Notes under the pieces: generated by a model
Databases searched by the model: none
Seen by the model: the letters and a program-made list of their open reading frames with translations, nothing else
Told to the model about the DNA's origin: nothing
Position numbers and translations under genes: made by a program
NCBI GenBank assembly: GCA_030704615.1
Contig: CM060731.1
Span: forward strand, 44,084,001-44,144,000
DNA: 60,000 bases
Direction: 5' to 3'
From: Takakia lepidozioides
Lineage: Eukaryota; Streptophyta; Takakiopsida; Takakiales; Takakiaceae
Shown here: positions 33,001 through 44,947 of the stretch, one piece after another
Layout: every line of letters begins with the position of its first letter
How positions within the stretch are numbered: position 1 is the first letter of the stretch

Positions 33001-36000
33001 GTAAAGCACAGTGAAATTTCTAGTCAGGCCGGAAAAAGCCCCTTGCCATAGCAAGCCTTCAGTCACGCTGAGGCTTTGAACGAGCTTCTAGCTACAGCAA
33101 TTTTTCTCTTCCCTTTTACCAGCTCTCTCCCTCTGCATCCACCCTGTATATTGAGACCAAGTGACTTGTACATGGATGAGTCATTGAACAAAACACAGCT
33201 AAAGAGTTGTGTGTTATAGTGTTGAAATGGCATCTCTTTGTCAATACCATAGCAATCACCATGGCAGCTCTGAGCTTTTAAATACCAGGTACATGAAGGA
33301 TGGATTCTACAGGGGACCATGGTCACAAAAGAATATACAAGCCACAATATGGTAGCTGAGTCTGTCTGTCTGTCTCTCTGTGTCCCACAAACTCACACAC
33401 GCATTCAAACAAGACATTCACTCACAGTTTCAAAAGCATTACAAGCAAAAATGTGAAGAGTTATTTGAAACACACAGGCTACAGACTCCAGGAGTTGCCG
33501 ACCGAAATCGCAGACGAGATCAACAGCAAATGGTCGATAGTTGTTTTTCCGGAGAAAGTCATACAAGCTTGGCCCCAACCGCTCACAGACCTGCAAGCAG
33601 ATTACTTAACTCTTTTGTGTAGCAATGTTTTACATTGTCAAACACTCAAAGTATGTCTCGAGACATTTTCCACTCACTAACCCTGTGGTTAACTCCACCT
33701 GGTGCTTGACAGACCTTTCTGTTGAACTAACTAGTACTCAAACTAACTACCAAAGCTGCCTTCCACAAATACTCCATCAGACATTGGCTCCTGCATGCAA
33801 GCAAGGCTTTCACTGGCATCTTGCAGGGCAGTTCGGCAAGCCCATTGTGGTGCTTGACAATGACAAATTTGTGACTACAGTCCTGCCGTAAAGTTTTGGC
33901 AGTGACTCTATGTGAAGTAATGACACTAAACTGTCTATGAGTACCTGATGATTGGCTGTCAGAGAAAGAAATAGGATCAGGGACATACAATGCACACATG
34001 GTTGCGAAAGTCAAACCAGTCCTTGAGCAGCACACAGCGCCTGCATCCCCACAGAATTCCATCAAAAACTGAGTAACTGTCATCCTTCGGTTCACACCAG
34101 CCTCAAATGGACCTGAATATATGTTATCTTATACATGACAATACTGGAAGTCAGCCAGACAAAAGAAGACAGCCAGGCAAGGTAAAAATATAGACTAAAC
34201 TAGGACATTTGTTCACTACACAGAGAAACGGTATCAGCATTTCCACTCCCATTGAGGTCCTCAATAGAGAAGGACAACAAACCGTGAGCCTGTCTTATCA
34301 TTCTTGGCAAGAGTGCGTAGCACATCGATTTCAATCATGGCCGCATCCCGATACTTCTGCACATTCCGGATCACCTTGATGGCCACATACTCCTGCACAT
34401 CCCTATCCCAGCACTCCAGCACCCGCCCAAATGTTCCTGCACATACCATTTCTGATAGTTACTACCTACTCTAGACGAGGAACGACTTGAGCTGGGCACA
34501 TCCACTTCCAGTGAGCCTATGGTTTGTTGCAGCACATCCATCGGAATTCTGAAACAAACCTCTTAACTGAGGTCCATCATTGACCTAGCAAGGCCAATCC
34601 TATACAAAAGGCAGACACCTGCAGTCCATTCTTATAGGGCGTCACCAAATACAAACCTACAGCAAGATACCCTGAAGTGACAGATTGTAAAAGATATAGA
34701 AGATTTTTACGTCCCTTAACACAGCTGACATGTGTGGTATATCAGACAGCCATACACTCCCAAAAACAGATTCAATCCTCCATAGATAGTCACTATTTCT
34801 CACCAAAGCTGAGAAGAAACGGGGTCAAAACCTCTGAATACAGCACAGTCACATCCCAACTTCTGATAAAAACAGAGCAATACATCACTATGCACACAGA
34901 AAGGAGGAAGAAAAGGAAGAAGGACAGCACACCTTCACCCATCTTGCTAATGATTTTGTCTGCAGGATCACACCCCACAACACAGCCACCACGACACAAC
35001 GTGGTCAGGGAAGGGTGTCAGTCTCTGCCTCTACACCCCCACCTCCCAGCTGTCCATCCTCAACTGTTGCCCAGCCAACCAGACTGACCCACTGACTCTT
35101 GACATAGGGCGCTGAGGAAGCTTAGTGGCTCCTAATCCCTCCTCACAAAGAATCTGCGCCTCCACCTTCAGGATAGGGAAGGCAAGAGCTCTCACCGCCA
35201 ACTCTTTGCAACCGCATGCTTTTTACCTCACCCCACATAGAAAGCTAAGGAAGGACCAAGCCGGAAGTCACGAATGGCTAAACCGTGGGGAGACTAAGAC
35301 CAGGGTTAGCAAGTATGATTACAGCGAGAAGTAATATTCTCTCCCAGCTCAAACATGTAGTGCCCATCTTTGTCATCTTCACGCCAAGGAGGGGAGGCAG
35401 CCCTGCCAGCTCCATTGAAGTATGTAGGCACCCCCCCTGCCCCTGCTGTTGCTGCAGGCACACCCCTTGCCACCCCCAGCTGCTCGTCTTGCCCACTAGA
35501 AGTTGCTGGCTGCGCCTACACAAAGCCCGCGAGAGTCATCATAACTTCCCACCGTGAACAAGTTCGCCTCCCTCCCACCCTCTGTGCCACATCCTTTGTG
35601 GTAAAGTCCGCCAAGGCTTAGTCCAACGACTTGCAAACTTTCCGTCTCTCCCAACTCTGTCTGTCTGTCTCTAACCCACACCACTACACCGCAGCTATCC
35701 GATGCAAGCACATCCGGGTTAGGCAATGCTCCAGACAGGCTAAGAATAGCCTGCAACAACGCCCTATCGACGGTGCTGCACGGACTGCATCCAGCAAAAG
35801 AAACCCTACAACCATCCCCTACCATCCGCTCTTCTCTCTCTCCCACTGTATGCCTCTCTGGTCCGTCAAAGTTCGGGATCAGCTCTAAGGACACAAACTC
35901 CTGCCCATCGGCGTATATAAATCTTAAAACAGTCTAGACATCTGCATGACAGACATACAAAACCTGACACGGGAAGCCAACAAAAATGAAAGGAGATGTG

Positions 36001-36098
36001 TGACCAACCTCTTCAAAGCCATCACCCCGATCGAAGTCCTCTAGCAATGTCAGACGGGCACGCTTCTCCGGCCTTGTGTCATACATCATCCGATCCAT
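30047..36098 (-). CDS. AFC: LAMMER-type (CLK/AFC) dual-specificity protein kinase, 13 exons, 447 aa
   Basis: Plant AFC kinases phosphorylate SR splicing factors in the nucleus. Exons (minus): 36098-36009, 35882-35823, 35515-35323, 34959-34933, 34436-34283, 34040-33989, 33590-33476, 32986-32895, 32307-32163, 31933-31869, 31706-31609, 31007-30902 and 30193-30047. They sum to 1344 bp and every junction keeps phase. Motifs: basic N-terminus [33 protein letters not shown], diagnostic of AFCs; G-loop GEGTFGRV (122-129); VAIK with Lys144; [27 protein letters not shown] (239-246), the LAMMER form of [11 protein letters not shown] with Asp282; [27 protein letters not shown] (343-354), the LAMMER signature; and a C-lobe ending KHPFFREPS. 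All catalytic residues are present, so an active kinase is expected. The first two exons are assigned by weaker evidence (low-complexity N-terminus, splice sites only). The length is normal for AFCs. One 27-bp exon carries half of the G-loop. Confidence 0.95.
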
Positions 36099-36648
36099 GG
36101 CTGCTAATCCTCGCCGCCTACACCTCACAAGCTCCTAAAACCACACCCAAATGTCGAAACCCTACCAAAGAAAACATTTTCCCCCGCAATAAACTCCACG
36201 CGGATATGGCTGCCCTGTGTTCTGGTTGTGGCACCTGCCTTGTAACCTCGTCATATCTTCTGCTACCACAGGAACATGTAGTCTATCAGAAAGATTCACC
36301 TTTGAAGCTCTTCGATTCCCAGAAACATAAGTTAACCTTCGTGCCCTGGAAACAGGCCATTCACACATACAGAAAAATCCACAGATTACCGCCCAAGAAT
36401 CTGACACTGGAATGCAGCGCTCTCAAGGAAAACGCCCCACTGGGGCTCAACATTATTTCTCGGGAACACCACAGAATAAGTATATCTTTGTCATTGATTA
36501 CTCACCCCCATGCAGAGGTAACCTACACAAGTCCATTGTAAGAAACACAGATCGAACACAAGCCCCTGTAATCCTCGATCGAATACCCGCACAATCTCGA
36601 TTTCGGGTGGACCGATGAATCGAGAGAGACGAAGCGATGGCCATCATG

Positions 36649-36666
36649 GCATGCATGCATGCATGC
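36649..36666. promoter_or_regulatory. (GCAT)n run with overlapping CATGCA (RY-type) motifs upstream of the kinase
   Basis: GCATGCATGCATGCATGC, 18 bp, about 550 bp upstream of the kinase ATG. CATGCA is the core bound by plant B3-domain factors. Equally it may be a plain tetranucleotide microsatellite. Confidence 0.35.
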
Positions 36667-36856
36667 GGGCGACTATGATGCAAGGGGGCCGACGGACGAA
36701 CTTTTACCAACGACGTTTTTGAAATGTCTGTAGCAACGGTCATTTTCATCCCCGCCGACGACAGCCATTCGACGAACGAACTCCGTTGCGGCATCCTCGA
36801 CCTGTGCTACTTTTTTATTCGTGTGGAAACAGTCTGCCACACTCTGGTCGTTGGTT

Positions 36857-37174
36857 AACTTCTACCACCCACAGAGTTAGCCCTATGTGGTTTTCCTAAA
36901 GTAATTTGCAATCAAATATTGATTAAATAAGAAGGGCACAAGAAAATTCAAACTTCTACCACCCACAGAGTTAACCCTATGTGGTTAACTCTGATCTGTT
37001 TTCCTAAAGTAATTTGCAATCAAATATTGTTTAAATAAGAAGGGCACAAGAAAATTCAAACTGCTACCACCCACAGAGTTAACCCTATGTGGTTAACTCT
37101 GATCTGTTTTCCTAAAGTTATTTGCAATCAAATATTGTTTAAATAAAAATTTAAGAGTGTGTGCAAGAAAATAT
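36857..37174. repeat. Three-unit tandem repeat, 94-108 bp
   Basis: Units start at 36857, 36951 and 37059 with AACT(T/G)CTACCACCCACAGAG. Units 2 and 3 contain the palindrome GTTAACCCTATGTGGTTAAC; unit 1 lacks its second half. The remainder, TTTTCCTAAAGTAATTTGC and AAATATTG(A/T)TTAAATAA, is shared. Confidence 0.88.
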
Positions 37175-37815
37175 GCTGAATTTTCTTGTGCACTGTTGGC
37201 CGAGTATCACATTTTGACTCATATGGCACCGGTCTAATCTTTGAAAAAGTGAATGGTCGAGGCAGAATATAGTACAATATACTTCAAAAATTGCCCAATT
37301 ACATATTCTCAATAAAAGTTTATGGAAAAAAAAGTCTTGCGGTTCTCACTCTCCAAGTTATTTCAGCTTCACAAAAACCAATATCATACTTTTGAACATT
37401 GAAACGGAAACTCTCTTATAGCAAGACTTGGAGCATGCCTTGCATCTTACTTTTGATATTGTAGTAGTTCAGTTTACTGTCAAGTTGCTTCTCCTTGCTT
37501 ACACATTGACAAAAACAATAGTATCTTCAAAAGTATGATTTGTACAGAGATTCCAAGAATCCACATTCCATATCCAAGAAAGACTTGGACATTTTACATA
37601 CACCCTAGCTTGAACAAGACAAGCAGTCAGTTCTGCCTCATACCAACAATGACAATCAATTTTTTTTCAACAAGGGCAACTAGCTACAAATCACAGAAAC
37701 AAGATGATATGTTGGAGTATTTGTGGATTTGAGAAGCCCAGAAAGTGGTGGATCTTATTGCTGTTAGTCAAAAGAATCTCAGATCAAGTGTGAGAATGTT
37801 GGGAACCAGGGCACT

Positions 37816-38397
37816 CGTCTTGCATTAGGTTATAATTGGCTTAGTGTAGCAATATGCATCACCATTTCAAACAATGTATGTGACAACATCAAGAGCCATG
37901 AAAAGCTGGAGAATGGAAGAGAATGGACTGTTGAGCTCAAAAATCCAAAGAAGTCATAAAATGAGAAAGGTAAAAGAGATGAGGAGATAGAAGATAGGAA
38001 ATGTCAATGTTTGATAGCTGAGACTTCACTCACTACATGCATGATGTTAGAGCTTATGCGATGATGATCTTATCCAGAATTACAGCCTTTCTTTAGAAGA
38101 AAATCTTAGCAGTATTGTGGTTGGAAGTGGTTTGAGGTTTTTCGTCTTGCATTAGGATACTGAACTTAATTGGCTTAGTGTAGCAAGCCGAAGATCTTAT
38201 CCAGAATTAGAGCCTTTCTTTAGAAGAAAATCTTAGCAGTATTGTGGTTGGAAGTGGTTTGAGGTTTTTCGTCTTGCATTAGGATACTGAACTTAATTGG
38301 CTTAGTGTAGCAAGCCGAAGATCTTATCCAGAATTAGAGCCTTTCTTTAGAAGAAAATCTTAGCAGTACTTTGGCTGGAAGTGGTTTGAGGTTTTTC
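37816..38397. repeat. 127-bp tandem repeat (about 2.6 units plus an outlying partial unit)
   Basis: Full units start at 38066 and 38193, a truncated one at 38320, exactly 127 bp apart (GATCTTATCCAGAATTA.., CGTCTTGCATTAGG, ATTGGCTTAGTGTAGCAA). A diverged piece of the same unit (CGTCTTGCATTAGG, TTGGCTTAGTGTAGCAA) lies at about 37816-37853. Confidence 0.88.
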
Positions 38398-41300
38398 CAG
38401 TTTGGTCTGGTAGTCTATTTTGAAATGTACCAACGTCAGCGAGGTTGAACCATCTAGAGGTGGGTTGTGGTTGAAAAAGTATGTGGAATTGCCAAACTAC
38501 TTGAGATGTGACCATGTATCTATTTGGGAGGGGGTAGGGCATTGCACATTCTCCAATGTTTGTTATGATATTGTAATGGTCAAAATAAATTACGTCATTT
38601 GCTATGTTGTCTATATCGAAATTGGAGAAATTGGAAAGTTTGTCTCATCTGTACATCAATTATAGCGTTGGATTACTAGAAGTAGTTCGAAAAGCTTAAA
38701 AATAAATAAGTAAATAATTTGAGAATTTGAGATTTATTTATGCTAACTTTGATAGTTGTCATTTCTTTATAATGAATTCTCTAACAAGAAAGAAGGATCA
38801 AGTGTGACTTGTTCATATGACTATGCAAGAGATGCACAGAGGTAATTTAAGAGCAATGATAGACAAATGGACCAAACTTTGCAATTGACTACAATAGACG
38901 TATATCTGAAACAAGAGCTTCAAGCACAGATGATCACCTGTAATATCATATCTAAATATCGGAATTGATATATTTTATTAATATATCATAATGATCCCTA
39001 ATATTCAAATAAATTTTATTTTTTTCAGATTTTTTCTGATAGGATAAGCTTACATATATTTTTTTAATTTACTAAGAGAAAGATTTTGGCTGAAGCCAAC
39101 ATAAATAAGAGACATTTTTTGGACAAACCAGATATTGTCTGGCCATATTATTATACTAAATGATTATAATCATTGATGCAATAATTATAAATAAATAAAC
39201 ATGAATATTAACTTTTCGGCAAACTGATGGAAATTCTATCGAGGTTTCCAACTTTGAGGTTCTATCACTCATGTATTGTCAATCTGATGACTAATTGTTA
39301 TTCTGTAATTCATCCATGAGATGAAGTCTGTCACTATGAGCACTGAGTGCCACCTAAGTGTGGTTGAATTCAAATCCTCCTACCTAGTTTGTGTGGTATA
39401 ATCTTTTTCCTCTTTGTATTTGGCACTTTACGGCAAGGTCAGAATTTTCATGAATATTGCCACATAGTCATATGTTGGATGTCACCCATTATAGGCATCT
39501 AAAAGCAGATCTCGAGATCAACCAGCATGTCATGTTGAGCCATAGGTAAGCCAATTTGTGACACGATAACGGAGGAATTGGTAGCTATAAGAACAAAGGT
39601 TGGGGAGGTGCTGAAGGAGATGGCCAGTAGGATTTTGGGAGGTGACAAGGGAGACCAGGGGGACTAGATGGCGAAGGTAAGTAGCGTCTCCAATGGAGAT
39701 GGCAAAGGTAAAAAATTAGATTGTTTGATTTGATGAGATGAGTGCTATGACTCAATTTATGACAATGTTCATTGGAGTCATGAGCATACTAGACAAGAGA
39801 TTGTTCTTCCAATTGTTAGTTGAAGCTTGGTAGAGTGCAATGCAGTTACGTATGCTTTCACCAACGACGGACCCAAGAAAATCTGAATTTATTAAAGTCA
39901 ATGTATTATAGTCATTTTAGTATCAGATGGGGGGGGGTTATTTTTAGAGCATGGGCACTCATTAAGTTAAGTTGTCTGCTAGACCATTCAAAAATGAGTA
40001 CTTGATATTGAAATAAATTTTTGTCTTTCGACTAGAAATGATTATCAATTAAAAATTGATTACCTCTCTTTTCTAAACAAACAAATTTGTATTTGATTCC
40101 TCGTGTGGACCGATAACACAATTTTTTTTCCGGATATATGTTCAATTTTTCTTATTTACATCAATCACATGCAATATGAAATCATACACTAATTTAAGTA
40201 GTCAAGGGATCAGTACACTTATGGTATGAAATATTTTTCATATACATCCAATAGAATTACTACAGGGTTTTCTCACTGGCACACCCCAAAATTTTGATGG
40301 CCATATATGTTGAATTATTTGTTCAAAGTGATTTGAAATAGAAACTACTGATAAATGAAACTGAACAACACAAGTAGCATCAAGTCATGTTTGCTCTTAC
40401 AGTTGAGTAATGTCTTCACATATTGTCTTGCATAACAATCTCCACAAGCAAGGCTACACTCCCCCCACATACACAAGCAAATCAATCTCCTATGTCGACT
40501 TGATTGTAGAATTGCAGTATAATTACAAATTCTCATCATTTTGTTAATGATCACAACTTTGTGTATGCTACGTTATAGATATGGAGTGACATTAGACATT
40601 GACAGCGCAAACATGTAGATGTGTACCTTGAAAGTTGTTGTCAAATTGCACTCAATTTGTAGATATTTGCCCCAATACAATTTCCTACCCTTGGATTATG
40701 TTAATCTGTACATGTAAGTTTTTTGGAATGTGCCCTCTCCCAATGCATTTGGACGTAATCCACGCTGCATAGAAAATTTTCGAGCGGGCGTCATGTTCTA
40801 GGATTGTTTTGGATTTCCTCGAGTTGGCCCTTGTCCGAGCATGCCTCTCAAATCCAAGAAAGTAAAGGGGTGGAAATTTAACCACTTATAAAATGTGCTC
40901 CCAAAAAAAAATCAGCAGAAACCTTGTATTATTCGAAACCAACATAACTTTTTGCCAAAATATACTATTCGGATTTTTTTTTTGTTCTATTAAATTGTTA
41001 CAATATTTAAACTTACTGCAAAAAATTATGAACTCTCTTGAGATGGTTAGCTTACCAAAGTAATTAATAATCTTGGTATACGGTCAATTTTCATGGATCT
41101 GAACTTTCTTTGCGTTACGGACCTTTTTGTGGCTGAATTTTGGTTGTTTGCATTTTCACAAAAATATGATTGCGACAATAGGGGGTAAAGGTCTAATGTG
41201 GAAACATTCGTGGAGATAGAAAGAAAGCACTCTTGCCAAAGTAGACATAATATATGATATTACTTCATCCCAAATGGCTACTGCCTTCTGTTTGGAAGAC

Positions 41301-41963
41301 AGACACATGATCGTAACTGGGGCAACCCGGTTGCCCGTTAAACCTCCCCCCAAGGACTCGAAAGTTCTCAAGTACCCACACATGACAGTAGCAGCTGTTG
41401 TCAGGCCCACGCAACTACAGCCCACCTCCAGGCCCATTCCTCCATGGAGAATGGGAGGAGGTAACCACATTGTTGAAGGGCCAAAACATTGTTGATCTGC
41501 ATCAACCCAGATATATAACAATCTAGAGACTATGAGAATTCAGAAAAAGATAGGCCATCACGCAAGTTGTTTGAAATATATAAAGAAAAGTATGCACTAC
41601 ATCCATGATATGACATAAATTCACTGGTCGTCTCAATCTTTTAGGCTAACAATGGCCTAAATCAATATTGTGATTTTCATTAATTTCTCTCTCGTCAAAT
41701 TTTACATATTGGCCATCTCTATCACATGAAAGCTCGACGCCACTGTTACGCATGAAGTTACATAATTATAATTACCCGACATAGATGCAGAAATTTCTAG
41801 TAGCAATTAAGAAAACAAAAAGATGTATTGAAGAAGTAGTGGACCATAATAGGAGGCCACATTAGTCAATTTGTCGCATGATACATCCCCATAGTTCTTC
41901 TATAGTCATAGCATGTTGAGCTAGCATCGCAATGTTTGTTGTACAAACAATTGATAACCAACA
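38398..41963. other. AT-rich gene-free region
   Basis: No exon with a recognisable domain on either strand. It contains a degenerate SINE at about 39333-39460 and otherwise unique AT-rich sequence. Small open frames here lack support from splice sites, codon pattern or homology. Confidence 0.45.
39333..39460 (+). mobile_element. Degenerate copy of the 42-kb tRNA-derived SINE
   Basis: Shares GAGCACTGAGTGCCA, AATTCAAATCCTCCTAC, GTGTGGTA and TTTACGGCAAGGT with the intact copy at 41964-42200 in the same order and spacing. Strongly mutated. Confidence 0.6.
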
Positions 41964-42203
41964 GTCAGTAGCTCAGTTGGTAAAGTGCACTGAGTGCCAT
42001 CCGGATGACCCTGGGTCAAATCCTGCTACTTGACGGGTGTGGTACGCTCTTCTCCCCCTCCTCTGCGCAGTGTCGCATCAGAAAGCCTTACGGCGAGGTT
42101 ACTGAGAGGTTATTTTCTCCTCTCTCTATCAAGGGGCCTGATTTGTGGCTGTCGCTCCTGGGTGTTTCCCTTTGAAAAATAAAAATAAAAATAAAAATAA
42201 TTG
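41964..42203 (+). mobile_element. tRNA-derived SINE with A-rich (AAAAAT)n tail
   Basis: The first 75 bases look like a tRNA: GTCAGTAGCTCAGTTGGTAA (A box), GGTCAAATCC (B box, 42014-42023), and ends GTCAG/CTTGAC that can pair as part of an acceptor stem. A tRNA-unrelated body follows (CCTTACGGCGAGGTTACTGA, GGGGCCTGATTTGTGGCTG), then a repeated AAAAAT tail (about 42175-42203). The tail and the second copy at 39.3 kb argue for a SINE rather than a working tRNA gene. Confidence 0.82.
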
Positions 42204-42689
42204 ATTGACCTATGCTTTTATCCAATTTATGAAGAAGTAATAGATCACTTCATTAGTTGTATTGGCACAAGTGCTGAATACAAATCTTCTTGAAGTGCGG
42301 ATCTTAGAAGATATTAAAATTCTTCGACCACTTCACCCTCAAGTAATCCAACAAGGCGGCAAGTGATGTATCAAATTAGCACTAAGCAAATAATCAATCA
42401 ATGATTTCAAATCGAATGCAAAACAATCGTGCCTAAGTGTCAAACATTTAATGTCTATATAAGATGCATTTACGTTTCTATATGATATAATTGTCCGCCT
42501 TTGCATTTGACCTGATGGAAGAATGGACAAAGAAAGTCAACAAGCTGATCCTTCACCTGTCCTTTGGAGTACATATGTTCAATGGTCTCGTCCGTAAGAA
42601 CATGAGTAATCTTTTTACAAGATGGGTCATTGCTCATATGTGCAGGTAGGATGAGGGAACATCATTGCTGATACCTACGAGTTGCAAGT

Positions 42690-43560
42690 AAATCCCATGT
42701 AGAGGGCCAAGTGTCCACTGTCATCTAAGCCCAAGTGCAATCTCCTATGTACCCAAGTGTGTCTCCTATGTATCCAAGGGCATCTCCCATGTGTGTCTTC
42801 TATGTCGAGGCCCATCTAAGCCCACTATGCAATCTCCTATGTATCCAAGTACGTCTCCGATGTCAAGGCCCCATTTATTTTTTCCATGGATTTATTGAGT
42901 AGTAATATATCCAATCATTGTTGACATATCTCCTGTCGAGGCTCCAATCATTGTCTGAGGAAAGCCTTGTGATTTTTCACGATTTTCCAGCGACCAAAAG
43001 TACTTGAAATTCCACATCTCCCACATCGCATGTCCAAAAATCGTGAGACCAAGCCGGTGCACCCCTCCTTGTCGAGGGCTTTCCAACGGTACTAAGCACC
43101 AGCGGTGGGCCCGTAGTTTGGGACATCTCAACGCTACAAAACAACCAAACAAACTGGCTTGCTTTATATATTGATTAGGGTAGCCTGTGCTGTTGGCCCA
43201 AGTGTCCAGTGTAAGTCCAAGTGCAATCCCCTATGTATCTAAGTCCAAGTGCAATCCCCTATGTATGCGTCTCCTATGTCGAGGCCCAAGTGCGTCCTCT
43301 AGGGTAGCCTGAGTCCAAGTGCAATCCCCTATGTATCCAAATGCATCTCCTATGTCCAAACGCAAGTGCGACCTCTAGGGTAGCCTATGCCATTAGCCCA
43401 TGTGTGAAGAATTGAAATTTGAGCCCAAGTGCAATCTCCTATGTATCCAAGTGCTTCTCCCATGTAGAGGCCAAGTGCGACCTTGACTCTCCAGTGTCAT
43501 CTAAGTCCAAGTGCAATCCCCTATGCATCCATAGATACTGCAGTTTGGGAGAACTCCACG
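42690..43560. repeat. Irregular repeats of CCAAGTGCAATCCCCTATGTATCC
   Basis: Units combining CAAGTGCAATCYCCTATGTA, TCTCCTATGTCGAGGCC and GTCCACTGTCATCTAAG recur at variable spacing. The pattern looks like expansion of a short cassette rather than a clean satellite. No ORF of significance. Confidence 0.75.
42870..43150. repeat. Duplicated block, left copy (right copy at 43560-43830)
   Basis: CAGCGACCAAAAGTACTTGA, AAATTCCACATCTCCCAC, GTGCACCCCTCCTTGTCGAG and GGGCTTTCCAACGGTACTAA occur here and again, slightly altered, at 43630-43830. Within the right copy the first part is itself doubled (43617 and 43706). Confidence 0.75.
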
Positions 43561-43830
43561 TCATTGTTCCAACAAAGCCCGTGTCGAGGCTTCGTATATT
43601 GATATATCCACTTTGCTATTTTTCAAGAATTTTCAGCGACCAAAAGTACTTGAAATTCCAAATCTCCCACGTGAAGGGCCAATCATTGCTCCAGGAAAGC
43701 CCACTTTGCTATTTTTCCCGAATTTCCAACGACCTAAAGTACTTGAAATTAGATATCTCCCATACCGCGGGTGCACCCCTCCTCATCGAGGGCTTTACAA
43801 CGGCACCAAGCACCGGGGCTGGGCCCTCTC

Positions 43831-44947
43831 GATTCACATTGTCCTAATCAAAGTTCAAACTCTACAAGTTACTCACATATTGATCTTGTCCTAATCAAAC
43901 TTCAAACTCTACAAGTTACTGCTTAAAACTAACTTCGGCCATTTAAAAAAATAAAAACTTATGCCACATAGCTTTATAAAAAGACCCAAGTGGGGTGACT
44001 GAACAAATGGGTAAAACTGTTCCCAAGAGGGAAAACAAAATCTCATAGAGCTAGTAGATATATCAACAAAATTAACTTCTGCCATTGGGTTTTCAGTTTA
44101 TAGTGATCCAACTACTGTGGGTTGTCTATGTGCAAGATCACTACGCATGAGAAAACTGAAAGATTCAAGACACCATGAAATAGAATATGACGAGGGGTGT
44201 GTGGGCTCCTGTAACAAAGATATAAGTTCCCACATATAACTAAAAAGGAACCACACCACCATGCACACCATTCGCAGGGACTAGGGATGTGGTGGCATTG
44301 AGTGCCCAGATGAAAGAATGTGTCACATTTGCATATTACAGAGCTAATACATGCTGCGCATCTGCCCACCAACCTTGCATAAGTATGCAGGAGATAGACG
44401 GAAGGAGGAAGGGAGGGAGGGAGAGATATCATGGACTGTTCTCTGCTAAAACTATCTGTAACATAGGCTTAAGGGCATAGTCCCCATAGGACACAAACCC
44501 TTCCTCTGCCCATTGTGGGATTGTAGTCCACTGAGCTAAGACTCGTCCCTACATGCCCTAGTGTTTGAGTACAAACAAGAACAATCCAGTTACAAGGAAT
44601 TGAGTGCCTGTTGTACGAGCTGGTTTCCACGTCATGCTCGTAAACACTATGTCCATGCCAGCGCTGCTGTAGACCTAATTAAGCCACAGAAAATGGCAGG
44701 GGAAAACATCCGTTTCTCCTTGCCTTGTATAATTTCTGTGCTAAAATTTTCTCCCTACTAGAGTTGATTAAACCTACTACAGCAGTTAAATTCCCTATGT
44801 AGCCCAAAGGAGGGTTAAGGGCTAACTTCCTCTCGATGTGGCCATTTGGTCATTCTTGACAGACATGTGGCAACATAAGCTATGTTTCATATGCGACTAT
44901 GTACGCCTGATAGCATGGCTGCAAGGCTGAAAACCAAAGTACACCTT
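43831..44947. other. Gene-free stretch, probably including the PHR2-like 3' UTR
   Basis: A GGAGGGAGGGAGG-rich run near 44400-44425 is the only landmark. Minus-strand sequence just below 44948 is downstream of the PHR2-like stop and likely 3' UTR. Confidence 0.4.

Noticed and set aside
33405-34095. Plus-strand frames across kinase exons
   Set aside because: Shadows of the minus-strand kinase coding sequence.
35996-36541. 181-codon plus-strand frame over the 5' end of the kinase
   Set aside because: Overlaps kinase exon 1 antisense and has no recognisable motif; taken as chance.
41964-42036. Functional tRNA gene
   Set aside because: The stem pairing is imperfect, and the unit continues into a SINE body with an A-rich tail; a decayed copy exists at 39.3 kb.
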